From assembly GCF_000472545.1 (NCBI RefSeq), contig NZ_AWZV01000010.1:181544-245543 (forward strand): a DNA stretch of 64,000 nucleotides, read 5' to 3'. The position numbers and the translations under genes are program-made. The DNA is from Burkholderia sp. WSM2232. GTDB lineage: Bacteria > Pseudomonadota > Gammaproteobacteria > Burkholderiales > Burkholderiaceae. Shown in pieces: positions 34,770 to 43,164 of the stretch. The notes beneath the pieces are model-generated. The model did not search any database, was not told the origin of the DNA, and saw only the letters and a list, made by a program, of their open reading frames with translations. Position 1 is the first letter of the stretch; each line of letters opens with the position of its first letter.

Positions 34770-35899
34770 GACACGAGCGCGGCGAGTGGCGGCAGTGTTT
34801 CTTCGTAAGCGCTTTCGAGCACGTCGAAACAGTCGTCGCAAAGATCGCGGCGCCCGCGTGCGATGGCCCGCACGAGCCGGAACTGCATCACCATCGATTC
34901 AGACGCGATACGTTGCGCAGCGGCGGGAATCGTCGCTGGAATTGCGAAGCCTTGTTCGCCGAGCCACAGCAGATACTTCGAGAGAAACTCGAAATTAGCG
35001 CCAAGCTGCCGCATCAGGTTGAACGAGTATGGATGGAAAAACGCTTCGCCGCGCTCGATCAATGTGTCGAGATGCCCGGGAAACGCGGCACGCCATTGCG
35101 CGATGGGGTTGGTCAAAGGGCGGCGGCCTAGATGTGCGCACAACAATTCGGCCGATGCTTCGGCGAGCGCCATGCCCTCTAGCGCGGGCCGCGCCTGCTT
35201 GGCGAATTCCACGTAGGGGAACAGCAAGTCCGGTTGCTGCGCGAATTGCGGCAGCTTGCGAAAGACGCCGTCGTAGTCCTCGCCCTCTAGCGTGTGATAG
35301 CCGGTGTTGTGGAAGTAGCCGAGACGGCGCGTCTGCGGATCGATAAAGTCGATGCCCACCGTGGTCTTCGGATGCTCGCGCCGATACGATGTGGCGCGCG
35401 TATTCGGCAGGTAGTAGCCGTCTACCTCGACGAGCACGGTGTGGCCGCGCAACGTCTGCGCGAGCACGCGTTCCTCGAGCGAGTCGTAGATAGCCAGTTC
35501 CTGGACCTGCGTGCCGTAGAGCCGTTCGAGGTCCTCGAGCGGAAACTTGAAGAACGTGAACTGATCGCCCTCGAAGTCCTGAGTAACAGTAAAGCCAAGC
35601 GCGGCGCGCGGATCGAGACCGAAGCCGTGCAGCAATTCGATCCACAGGTCGACATAGCAATTGGTTTCCTGCCAGACGCGCTCGCCCTGATGCAGCAGAT
35701 GCGGTTCGTGCTGACGTGGCCATGTTTGTGGCTGTGTTTGTGGCTGTGCTTGCGACTGTGTGGTGCGAAACGCCGCGGTCCGCGAGGACGCGGTCCCGCT
35801 TCCAGTCGCTAACGCATCGCGGCGCGGCAACTGCAATGCGCCCGAGATGTCCAACGAGTGCAACGTACCCTTGGCCAGCGGCTCCCGCGACGAATTCAT
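34766..35899 (-). CDS. DUF1839-family protein
   Basis: This 377-aa protein has a variable first 65 residues containing a Gln/Pro repeat (QSQAQPQTQPQTW). The conserved body starts at HQGERVWQETNCYVDLWIEL and includes FEGDQFTFFKFPLEDLERLY, VLVEVDGYYLPNTRATSYRR and KTTVGIDFIDPQTRRLGYFH. I recognise this as the DUF1839 family, which is repeatedly found beside amino acid:[carrier protein] ligases. Its fold hints at a condensing or acyl-handling role, but no activity is established to my knowledge. The ATG at 35899 overlaps the ligase stop and its stop overlaps the GH2 start. The frame is open further upstream (to 36565), but that part lies inside the ligase gene. Confidence 0.8.
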   Translation of the reverse strand: MNSSREPLAKGTLHSLDISGALQLPRRDALATGSGTASSRTAAFRTTQSQAQPQTQPQTWPRQHEPHLLHQGERVWQETNCYVDLWIELLHGFGLDPRAALGFTVTQDFEGDQFTFFKFPLEDLERLYGTQVQELAIYDSLEERVLAQTLRGHTVLVEVDGYYLPNTRATSYRREHPKTTVGIDFIDPQTRRLGYFHNTGYHTLEGEDYDGVFRKLPQFAQQPDLLFPYVEFAKQARPALEGMALAEASAELLCAHLGRRPLTNPIAQWRAAFPGHLDTLIERGEAFFHPYSFNLMRQLGANFEFLSKYLLWLGEQGFAIPATIPAAAQRIASESMVMQFRLVRAIARGRRDLCDDCFDVLESAYEETLPPLAALVS

Positions 35900-36951
35900 G
35901 CGCCGTCTCCTGCTGCCGCTGCGCGCGCGTGCATCTGCGCGAGGCCCTGTGCTACGCGCGCTTGCGTTTCTCCCCATAGCAAAGCGCGTACTTCGTCGGG
36001 CCATGCGTGCACGTCGAGGCCGTGGTGGCGAAACAGCGCGAGCGTGAGGCGCTCCATGCCAAAGCCGACACAGCCGGTATGAGCCACGCTGCCGTCGTCG
36101 CAGACAATCTTCCAGATGCCGCCGAAGTGATCCATGTGATAGTTGAACGACAGGCACGCGGTCTTGCTGCCGGGATTGGCGACCGGAATCAGCAGTTCGA
36201 ACTTGAGAGCCTGCGAGCGCTGGCTGTCGGCGATGATCTTGCCGCCGCGGCCGAAGAACGGATCGTTGGCGAGATCCACTTCGACGGGCAATTGCAATAG
36301 CGAAACGAGCAGCGAGCCGCGGTCGATCCACATCTGGCGGAAGGCCATTACCTGTTGCGGATTGCCGAGCCGCACATATTCGCGCTGGCGGAACATCTGC
36401 ATGCGCGCGGGGTCGAGCGACGGTTCGTGGCGATAGCAATACGACAGCACGTCGATGGTGCGTCCGTTGACCGGCAACGCACCGCGCCGCGCCATCACCG
36501 GATAAACCGGATAGCACGCCGCGGGTGTGAGCACGACGCGCGTCGGTTTCTGCTGCGCCATCCATGCGTCGCTGCGCTCGTCGTCGCTCTCGCTGATGGC
36601 GTCGTCGAGCGCTCGCAAGAGGCGCTGGTGGCCAAGCTCATTGCCGCAAAACGCGTGAATAGTGCCCGCGAGGTCGGGGAAGCTTTTCAGATACTCGCTG
36701 TCTTCGAAGTCTGTGCGGCGCATGGCCGGCGGAAAGCGCAATACTTCGGGTTCCTGATCGGCGCCGAGATGCGTGAGGGCCGCGTTGAGCCGTTCCACCA
36801 CCTCTTCAAAGATCTGGCTGCGGCCGTACAGGCCGTTCTCACCGGTGTCGATAAGCAGGCCCGCTGCAAGCAGCTCGTCGCGAAAGCCTGGTGCGGGCGG
36901 TTGATCGGCAGAGGCGGGCTTGAGCGCGGCGGTATCGGTCATCGTATTCAT
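35896..36951 (-). CDS. amino acid:[carrier protein] ligase (class II synthetase homologue)
   Basis: This 351-aa protein is a truncated homologue of archaeal-type seryl-tRNA synthetase lacking the tRNA-binding domain. Characterised relatives activate glycine or alanine with ATP and load it on the phosphopantetheine of a small carrier protein. Zinc-site residues of the family appear as the Cys in TPAACYPVYP, the Glu in MQMFRQREYVRLG and the Cys in HTGCVGFGMERLTLALF, the last also being class II motif 3 with its arginine. The partner carrier protein is encoded in the same operon. Start and stop overlap both neighbours (TGATG upstream, ATGA downstream). Glycine or alanine is likely by family but not provable here. 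Confidence 0.9.
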   Translation of the reverse strand: MNTMTDTAALKPASADQPPAPGFRDELLAAGLLIDTGENGLYGRSQIFEEVVERLNAALTHLGADQEPEVLRFPPAMRRTDFEDSEYLKSFPDLAGTIHAFCGNELGHQRLLRALDDAISESDDERSDAWMAQQKPTRVVLTPAACYPVYPVMARRGALPVNGRTIDVLSYCYRHEPSLDPARMQMFRQREYVRLGNPQQVMAFRQMWIDRGSLLVSLLQLPVEVDLANDPFFGRGGKIIADSQRSQALKFELLIPVANPGSKTACLSFNYHMDHFGGIWKIVCDDGSVAHTGCVGFGMERLTLALFRHHGLDVHAWPDEVRALLWGETQARVAQGLAQMHARAAAAGDGA

Positions 36952-38207
36952 CAGGCTCTCCCCGGCGCTGCCGGACGCTGCGCGAGCAGCAGGCTCGCAG
37001 TGTTCTGTGCGATGCGGTCGTTGTTGATCATGAGCGGTGCGGAATACAGGTCGCGCAAATGTCGGCCCACGCTGTACGGTGTGGCGTTCTTGTAGCCGGC
37101 CATGCCGCAGATCATCAGCACTTCATGAACGACTTCGAGCGCAGTCGTGGAGATACTGGTCTTGAGCGTATTCATGTCGGACGCGAAGCCGAGCATGGCA
37201 GCAAGCGGTGCGTCGGCCTGCGATTCGCTCAGGCGCGCGGCATGCGCAGCGCGTGCCGCGTCGAGCGCAACCTGAAGCCGAGCCTGCATCATTTGCAGCA
37301 GACCGACGGCTTGCGCGAGGCGCATGCCGGCCGGCGGAACGGAGCCAGGCTTCGCGCGCGCCTGGGCACGGAAAAACGCCTTCGCGCGATTCACCGCGTC
37401 GGCCGCGACGCCCGTCCATACGGAGGCCCACAGTGTGTGCGATACCGGCAGCATGGTCTGGTCGGCAATCTGCGCGAAGGGCGTGGGCAGGATCTGCGCG
37501 GCAAGACCTGTTGCCACGAGCCTGAAGCCCTCGCTGCAGGTGCCGCGCATGCCCATCGCATCCCATGCGCCGCGTTTTTCGAGCAGCGTTGCTTCGCGTA
37601 ACGCGACGATCAGCACCTGGTCGGCGGCGGCCGACTGCGCGGTGCGGCGTGCAGTCACCAGAATCACGTCCGCGTGTGCGCCATACGAAATAGTCGGGGC
37701 AAGTTTTTCGATGCGAAAACGCTCGCCGTCGAGTTCGACTGCGCAGGCGCTCGTGCGCAGGTTGCCGCCAATCGTTTCTTCAGACGTTGCCGACGCGAAG
37801 AGCCACTGATGCTCCGATAGTTGCGCGAGCAACTGCCGGTGCCACGGCGAGCTACTGCCATGCTCGTCGATACAGGCAACCTGGATCTGGTGCATTGCAT
37901 AAATCATCGCCGTGGACGCGCAACCTTGCGCAAGCGTTTCGCAAATCGCGCCGACCTCCGCGAGAGAAAGCCCCGCGCCGCCGAATGCGGTGGGAACCAT
38001 CGCCGAGAGCAGGCGCTCGCGCTTGAGCGCTTCGAACGCTTCGGTGGGAAAGCGCGCGTCGCTGTCCACGGCGTCGGCAAACTGCGCGGCAATCGCGGCA
38101 CAACGTTGCGCTGCCGCGCGCCAACCCGGCTCGGGCTCTATGGCGGTCAATGCCGCGGATGCCGGTAATGCCGCCGCTGCGGCCGGATCGACTAGCGGGG
38201 CGTTCAT
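36951..38207 (-). CDS. acyl-CoA dehydrogenase homologue, probably acting on a carrier-bound aminoacyl group
   Basis: This 418-aa flavoprotein has the three ACAD parts: a helical N-terminus (LSAMVPTAFGGAGLSLAEVG), a beta domain (FASATSEETIGGNLRTSACA, WDAMGMRGTCSEGFRL) and a helical C-terminus (EVLMICGMAGYKNATPYSVG). Near the end, where medium-chain enzymes have YEGT with the catalytic Glu, it reads SAPLMINNDRIAQNT, so the classical base is missing at that site. Isovaleryl-type enzymes place the base elsewhere, and flavin monooxygenases of this fold lack it. In a carrier-protein operon it may oxidise or hydroxylate an aminoacyl thioester, as the ACAD relatives do on prolyl carriers in pyrrole formation. 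The ATG at 38207 overlaps the carrier-protein stop. Confidence 0.87.
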   Translation of the reverse strand: MNAPLVDPAAAAALPASAALTAIEPEPGWRAAAQRCAAIAAQFADAVDSDARFPTEAFEALKRERLLSAMVPTAFGGAGLSLAEVGAICETLAQGCASTAMIYAMHQIQVACIDEHGSSSPWHRQLLAQLSEHQWLFASATSEETIGGNLRTSACAVELDGERFRIEKLAPTISYGAHADVILVTARRTAQSAAADQVLIVALREATLLEKRGAWDAMGMRGTCSEGFRLVATGLAAQILPTPFAQIADQTMLPVSHTLWASVWTGVAADAVNRAKAFFRAQARAKPGSVPPAGMRLAQAVGLLQMMQARLQVALDAARAAHAARLSESQADAPLAAMLGFASDMNTLKTSISTTALEVVHEVLMICGMAGYKNATPYSVGRHLRDLYSAPLMINNDRIAQNTASLLLAQRPAAPGRA

Positions 38208-38452
38208 GCTGCTCTCGCCTGTTGCAGTTCGGTAACCGCGGCCGCCATCGAATCGATGCTAGAGAAGAGCCGCCGCGTGAGCATGCGATCCGGAATTTCG
38301 ACGCCGAATTCGTCTTCTATGGCGAGCATCAGATGCACGGTGGCGAGCGACGAGAGACCGGCGGCATACAGGTCCGCGTCGTCGGCGAGGCTTTCCGGCG
38401 CGACATCGAGGCGGGCGGATTCCGAAAGAATGCGTCGCAAGGCGGTCTTCAT
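38204..38452 (-). CDS. acyl/aminoacyl carrier protein
   Basis: This 82-aa four-helix carrier has the phosphopantetheine attachment serine in DLYAAGLSSLATVHLMLAIE; GLSS replaces the usual GxDS, as in carriers paired with amino acid:[carrier protein] ligases. It begins MKTALRRILSESARLDVAPE at 38452, with AGAGGGAC upstream; the longer frame to 38476 is less likely. As first gene of the coupled operon it would be the best translated, as a stoichiometric carrier needs. A phosphopantetheinyl transferase must come from elsewhere. Confidence 0.9.
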   Translation of the reverse strand: MKTALRRILSESARLDVAPESLADDADLYAAGLSSLATVHLMLAIEDEFGVEIPDRMLTRRLFSSIDSMAAAVTELQQARAA

Positions 38453-38721
38453 GATGATTGTCCCTCTGTTGTGCAATGGTCTCGTGAAATTCGCCGATGA
38501 GGCGAATGCATGGGCACGTTAGGCGCGCGACGCGACGTGTTGCCGGTGCCTCGTATTTAAGAATCGTCAAAGTCCAGCGTCAGTGCGATGGCGCACGGAA
38601 AACAGCCGTATCGCGGCCTTAACGTGTAGCCATCGAAACGGGCCTGCAGGTCGAGCGGGCACACGAGGGCGGCGCCGTGCGCCGGTCGCGTCGAACATAA
38701 GAGAATCCGCTGGGGAACGTA

Positions 38722-39261
38722 ATGAACTGGAAAACGCTGGAATTCGAGCAGCTTTCGGCGCGCGAGCTATATCTGATCTTGCGGGCGCGCAGCGCCGTCT
38801 TCGTGGTCGAGCAGTCGCATGTGTGCCTCGATGCGGACGGTCGCGACGAAGCTTCGCTGCACGTGTTCGCGGTAGAGGACATGGCGCGGCCCATGCCGAT
38901 TCTTGCGTACGCTCGCGTACAGCCCGGCGATGCCGAAGATCCCGAGATCGTGATCGACAAGGTGCTGACAAGTCCGTTGCGGCGTGGCGACGGCACGGCG
39001 GAAATGCTGGTGGAGCGCGTATTGCAGGCCATTGCCGAGCGTTGGCCGGGACACGCGGCTCGTGTGAGCGCACCGGTGGGCTTGCGCGAGTTCTATGAGC
39101 AGTTCGGCTTTCGTAAGACGGAAGGTCCGTACCTCGAACATGGCGTGCCGTTTATCGGCCTCACGCGGCAGGTGCGCGGCTCGCCGCCGCTCACCGCCTG
39201 GCGGCGCCGCGAACGCGAGCGCGATCGCGCCGCGCTCGTCAATACGTTCGAGATGCTTTGA
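38722..39261 (+). CDS. ElaA-like GNAT N-acetyltransferase
   Basis: This 179-aa protein has the ElaA signature: ARELYLILRARSAVFVVEQS followed by CLDADGRDEASLH, then the acetyl-CoA-binding region (VIDKVLTSPLRRGDGTAEML) and the C-terminal VSAPVGLREFYEQFGFRKTE. The substrate of this family is not settled. It starts the plus-strand exopolysaccharide run and its stop overlaps the polymerase start (TGATG), so the two are made together. A role in modifying a sugar or lipid precursor is possible but unproved. The 269-bp gap to the carrier-protein gene holds both divergent promoters. Confidence 0.86.
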   Translation: MNWKTLEFEQLSARELYLILRARSAVFVVEQSHVCLDADGRDEASLHVFAVEDMARPMPILAYARVQPGDAEDPEIVIDKVLTSPLRRGDGTAEMLVERVLQAIAERWPGHAARVSAPVGLREFYEQFGFRKTEGPYLEHGVPFIGLTRQVRGSPPLTAWRRRERERDRAALVNTFEML

Positions 39262-40793
39262 TGGAGCCGGTGCTGATCACGCCGTCGAGCGCACGCCTCG
39301 CGCTGCGCTCGACGGCTGACGGCAGGCACGGCGCGGCGTCCCCGGGCGCCGCGCGAACGGTCACGCCCATACGCCGCCGTTCGACACGTGTGCGCCATCC
39401 GCTGCGTTTGCCGCTGTTGCTGTTCGGCGCGACGCTCGCTCTGATCGTGCTGCATCAGGGCAGAGTGGTCGAGCTGTTCTTTCCGGCTGGCGCCTTCGCG
39501 GTTGCGCTGCTGCTGTATCGGCGCTCGCCTGCGCATTACCTCGGGTTCGTCTGCTGGCTGTTCTTTCTGACGCCGGAGGTCAGGCGTCTTGCGGACTTCG
39601 TGAGCGGTGCGTTCAATCCACAAAGCCCGATCATGATCGCGCCGCTCGCTGCGGTTGCGCTAATGGGCTTCACGCTCGTCAAGCAGGTGGGTGCGTTCGG
39701 CCAGCGGCGCGCGGCGCCGCTTCTGCTGATCGTGATCGCGCTGCTGTACGCGTACGCGGTGGGCTTTCTGCAGGCCGGGCCGGCTGCCGCTACCTTCACG
39801 TTGATCAACTGGCTTTACCCGGTGATGGTCGCCTTCTATATGACCGTGACGTGGCGCCATTATCCGGACTATCACCGCGTGCTGCTCAAGACATTCGTTT
39901 ATGGCGGACTGCTGATGAGTTTGTATGGCCTGCTGGAATTCGTCTCGCCGATGCCGTGGGACGCTTTCTGGCTGATCTCGTCGAAGATGGCCTCCGAAGG
40001 GCAGCCTGTGCCGTTCGGCATGCGTGTCAGCAGCACGATGAATTCATGCGGCCCATTCGCGGTCACGCTCATGACCATTCTGCAGATGTCGCTCGCGGCG
40101 CGTGGCAAGTCGCGCATCGTGCTGGGCTGTGTCGGCATTCCGGCGCTGCTGCTGACGAGCGTGCGCAGCACGTGGGGCGGCTTTGTCATTGCGCTGATCT
40201 ATTCATTCGCCATGCTCGACGGCAAGAGCCGCATGCGTCTGCTGGCCGCGGTGCTGGGCCTCGCCATGATGGCTGCGCCGCTCATGATCATCGACCAGGT
40301 GGCCGAACCGGTGATGCGGCGCTTCAGCACGATCCAGGACATTGGCGAGGACAACAGCTATCAGGCCCGCGCGGAGTTCTATAAGACGTTCCTTGCTTCG
40401 GCGCTCACCGATATTGCGGGCCAGGGTCTCGGCTCCACGGGTCTCGGCACCAAGCTGTCCGACGACAAAGCCGCGGCCGCGAGGGTCGACTTCGACAGCG
40501 GCCTGATGGAAGTGCCCTTCGTGATGGGCTGGCCCGGCACTGTGTTGTACACCACCGGCGTGCTGATGCTCTTGTGGCGAGCGTATCGCGCGAGCCGGCT
40601 GCATCCCAAGGATCTGCTCGCCACTTCCAGCGTCGGCGTGGCCGTCGCTATCTTTTCGATGATGGTCTTCGTCAACACGCTCACGTCGGTCTCCGGCATG
40701 TTCTTCTTTCTCGGCGTGACGTTGCCCGTGATTTCGCTGCGTTACGCGCGCAGACGCCGTGCCCTGGGCGGTGCGGCTTTCTCGCCGGCCTGA
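39261..40793 (+). CDS. Wzy-type polymerase / O-antigen-ligase-like membrane protein
   Basis: This 510-aa integral membrane protein has about ten to twelve hydrophobic segments from residue 50 on (LPLLLFGATLALIVLHQ, PLLLIVIALLYAYAVGFLQ and later ones) and a long hydrophilic loop at 350-400 containing YQARAEFYKTFLASALTDIA. The loop's position and the motif GQGLGSTGLG match the Wzy_C/O-antigen ligase superfamily. It would join lipid-linked repeat units in the periplasm. The N-terminal 45 residues are Arg-rich and cytosolic. Translation is coupled to the GNAT gene before it; the GT4 gene follows after 25 bp. Confidence 0.88.
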   Translation: MEPVLITPSSARLALRSTADGRHGAASPGAARTVTPIRRRSTRVRHPLRLPLLLFGATLALIVLHQGRVVELFFPAGAFAVALLLYRRSPAHYLGFVCWLFFLTPEVRRLADFVSGAFNPQSPIMIAPLAAVALMGFTLVKQVGAFGQRRAAPLLLIVIALLYAYAVGFLQAGPAAATFTLINWLYPVMVAFYMTVTWRHYPDYHRVLLKTFVYGGLLMSLYGLLEFVSPMPWDAFWLISSKMASEGQPVPFGMRVSSTMNSCGPFAVTLMTILQMSLAARGKSRIVLGCVGIPALLLTSVRSTWGGFVIALIYSFAMLDGKSRMRLLAAVLGLAMMAAPLMIIDQVAEPVMRRFSTIQDIGEDNSYQARAEFYKTFLASALTDIAGQGLGSTGLGTKLSDDKAAAARVDFDSGLMEVPFVMGWPGTVLYTTGVLMLLWRAYRASRLHPKDLLATSSVGVAVAIFSMMVFVNTLTSVSGMFFFLGVTLPVISLRYARRRRALGGAAFSPA

Positions 40794-40818
40794 CGCATTA
40801 CAGACGAAGGACACCAGG

Positions 40819-41997
40819 ATGCGGATTCTCATCGTCACCCATGTCGTGCGTAAGAACGACGGGCAAGGACGCGTGAACTACGAAATCGTGCTGGCGGCGC
40901 TGGCGGCGGGCCATTCGGTCACGCTGCTTGCCGCCGAAGCGGCGCCGGAACTCGTCGAACATCCGCGTGTGCGGTTGGTGCGCGTGGCGCGCAGCCGTTT
41001 GCCGACCAGGCTCGTGCAGTACCAGATGTTCGCACTGCGCTGCAGCGCGTGGATTCGCGCGCATCGCAACGAATTCGACGTGGTGCATGTGAACGGCTTC
41101 ATTGCATGGGCCCGCGCGGACGTCAACGCAGTTCACTTCGTACACGACGGCTGGTATCGCTGCGGCTTCTATCCGTTTCGCTTTCTGCGAAGCTTTTATC
41201 ACGCCTATCAGGTCCTTTACACGCGGCTGAACATCGCTTGCGAGAAATGGTCGTTTCGTCACAGCGAAGTGATCGTGCCGGTCTCGCAGAAAGTGGCGCG
41301 AGAGGTGCACGCACTTAATGTCGGCGCCGCGCGAGTGCAGGTCATTCACAACGGCGTGGATCCCGACGAGTTTGGCCCTGGCGGCGCCGAGCGCGCGCGC
41401 TTTGGCTTGCCGCAGGCGCCGTTCATGCTGCTTTTCGCGGGCGACCTGCGCATGTCGCGCAAGAATCTCGACACCGTTCTGCACGCGCTCGTGCATACGT
41501 CCGCCCAGGTGCATCTCGCGGTGGCGGGCATTCTGCATAACAGTCCCTATCCTGCGCTTGTCGAGAAGCTTGGCCTCGCGGGACGCGTGCATTTCACGGA
41601 TATGGTGATGGACATGCCCGCGTTGATGCGCTCGGTGGACGCCTTCGTTTTTCCTTCGCGCTACGAACCAATGGGGCTCGTGCTGCTGGAGGCACTTTCT
41701 GTTGGCTTGCCCGTGATTACCGTGCGCACGGCGGGCGGCGCCGAGGTCATTGGGCACGACAGCGGCATCGTGCTCGATGATCCCGACGACGCCGTCGCGC
41801 TTGCTGCCGCGATCATGCGGGTGGCGGGCGATCCGGATTACGCACGACGCCTCGGCCAACGTGCGCGCGAGGTGGCGCGGGGCCTCAGCTGGCAGGCGAT
41901 GGCCGAGCGCTATCTGACGGTCTATGAGCAGGTGCACGCAGGTCATCTCGAACGGACGCTGCCGCCCGCATGCGCAACCGAGCCGGTAAAACTATGA
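40819..41997 (+). CDS. GT4-family glycosyltransferase
   Basis: This 392-aa GT-B enzyme begins MRILIVTHVVRKNDGQGRVN, with the GQGR acceptor loop. The central VNAVHFVHDGWY gives the GT4 histidine region, and the donor site has LLFAGDLRMSRKNLDTVLHA and the E-x7-E element in SRYEPMGLVLLEALSVGLPV. GAAGGACACCAGG precedes the ATG. Its stop overlaps the next GT4 start (ATGA). Confidence 0.92.
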   Translation: MRILIVTHVVRKNDGQGRVNYEIVLAALAAGHSVTLLAAEAAPELVEHPRVRLVRVARSRLPTRLVQYQMFALRCSAWIRAHRNEFDVVHVNGFIAWARADVNAVHFVHDGWYRCGFYPFRFLRSFYHAYQVLYTRLNIACEKWSFRHSEVIVPVSQKVAREVHALNVGAARVQVIHNGVDPDEFGPGGAERARFGLPQAPFMLLFAGDLRMSRKNLDTVLHALVHTSAQVHLAVAGILHNSPYPALVEKLGLAGRVHFTDMVMDMPALMRSVDAFVFPSRYEPMGLVLLEALSVGLPVITVRTAGGAEVIGHDSGIVLDDPDDAVALAAAIMRVAGDPDYARRLGQRAREVARGLSWQAMAERYLTVYEQVHAGHLERTLPPACATEPVKL

Positions 41998-43151
41998 GCG
42001 CGACTTCAATCGATTCGTTGCAAATCGGCATGCACTGGTTCAACGAGCGGCCGGGCGGCCTCGACCGCATGTTCAAGGCGCTCGTCGATACGCTGCCGGC
42101 GCAGGGTGTGAACGTGCGCGGCATGGTGGCAGGCAGCGCGAGTGTGCTGAGGGCGTCGGGTGGCCGCGTGCAATCGTTCGCGGGCGCTGACATGCAGCTC
42201 GGCGCGCGGCTTCTCGGTTCGCGCAGGTATTCGCGCGTGCTGCGTGCTGCGCGCATGCCGGATGTGGTTGCGGCGCACTTCGCGCTGTACGCGGCGCCGA
42301 CCGCCGGCGTGTTTCGCGGCGTGCCGAAGGTGGTGCATTTTCACGGGCCCTGGGCGGCGGAATCGTATCCGGGAGGCGGGGGCGGACTTTCGCGTGCGCT
42401 GCGCATGGCTCTCGAGCGCTTCGTCTATCGCGGCGCGACGCGTCATATCGTGCTGTCCCATGCGTTCGCCCGTCTGCTTCACGAAACCTACGGCGTGGCG
42501 GAGGAGAGCATCCGCATCGTGCCAGGCTGTGTCGACGTCGCGCATTTCGACAGCCGTGCGACCCGAGCCGAGGCGCGCCGGCTACTTGGTCTTGTCGAGG
42601 ACCGGCCGTTGATATTCTGCATTCGCCGCCTCGTCTCGCGCATGGGACTCGAAGATCTGATCGACGCCATGGCGATCGTCAAGCCGCTGGTGCCCGACGT
42701 GTTGCTGGTGATCGCGGGTAAAGGACCGCTCGCCGCGCAATTGCAGGCCCGTATCGTCGCGCGCGGCCTTGAGGGCAACGTCCGGCTCGCCGGCTTCGTG
42801 CCGGATGACACCGTGCCGCTGTGGTATCGCGCGGCTGATCTTTCGGTCGTGCCGACCGTGTCGCTCGAAGGCTTTGGTCTCACTACCATCGAATCGCTTG
42901 CCGCCGGAACGCCGGTTCTGGTGACGCCGGTCGGCGGTTTGCCCGAAGCCGTGGCACCGCTCTCCAGTGATCTGGTGCTGCCTTCGGGCGGTTTTCGTGC
43001 GATAGGCGAAGGCATGGCCGACGCGTTGCTAGGCCGGCGCAGGTTGCCGGACGCAACGGCATGCCGGAACTATGCGCGCAGGAACTTCGACCAGCCGGTG
43101 GTAGCCGCGCAGGTTGCGCGCATTTACCGCGAAGCGATCGACGTATTCTGA
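41994..43151 (+). CDS. GT4-family glycosyltransferase
   Basis: This 385-aa GT-B enzyme starts at the coupled ATG at 41994 (MSATSIDSLQIGMHWFNERP), with a GGLDRMF acceptor-loop element. It then has PKVVHFHGPWAAES, the donor-domain FCIRRLVSRMGLEDLIDAMA, and the E-x7-E segment VSLEGFGLTTIESLAAGTPV. These motifs are complete. It is one of four GT4 genes in the locus, which together with the initiating transferase and two GT2 enzymes suggests a repeat unit of about five to seven sugars. Confidence 0.92.
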   Translation: MSATSIDSLQIGMHWFNERPGGLDRMFKALVDTLPAQGVNVRGMVAGSASVLRASGGRVQSFAGADMQLGARLLGSRRYSRVLRAARMPDVVAAHFALYAAPTAGVFRGVPKVVHFHGPWAAESYPGGGGGLSRALRMALERFVYRGATRHIVLSHAFARLLHETYGVAEESIRIVPGCVDVAHFDSRATRAEARRLLGLVEDRPLIFCIRRLVSRMGLEDLIDAMAIVKPLVPDVLLVIAGKGPLAAQLQARIVARGLEGNVRLAGFVPDDTVPLWYRAADLSVVPTVSLEGFGLTTIESLAAGTPVLVTPVGGLPEAVAPLSSDLVLPSGGFRAIGEGMADALLGRRRLPDATACRNYARRNFDQPVVAAQVARIYREAIDVF

Positions 43152-43164
43152 CGCGCCCGTGATC

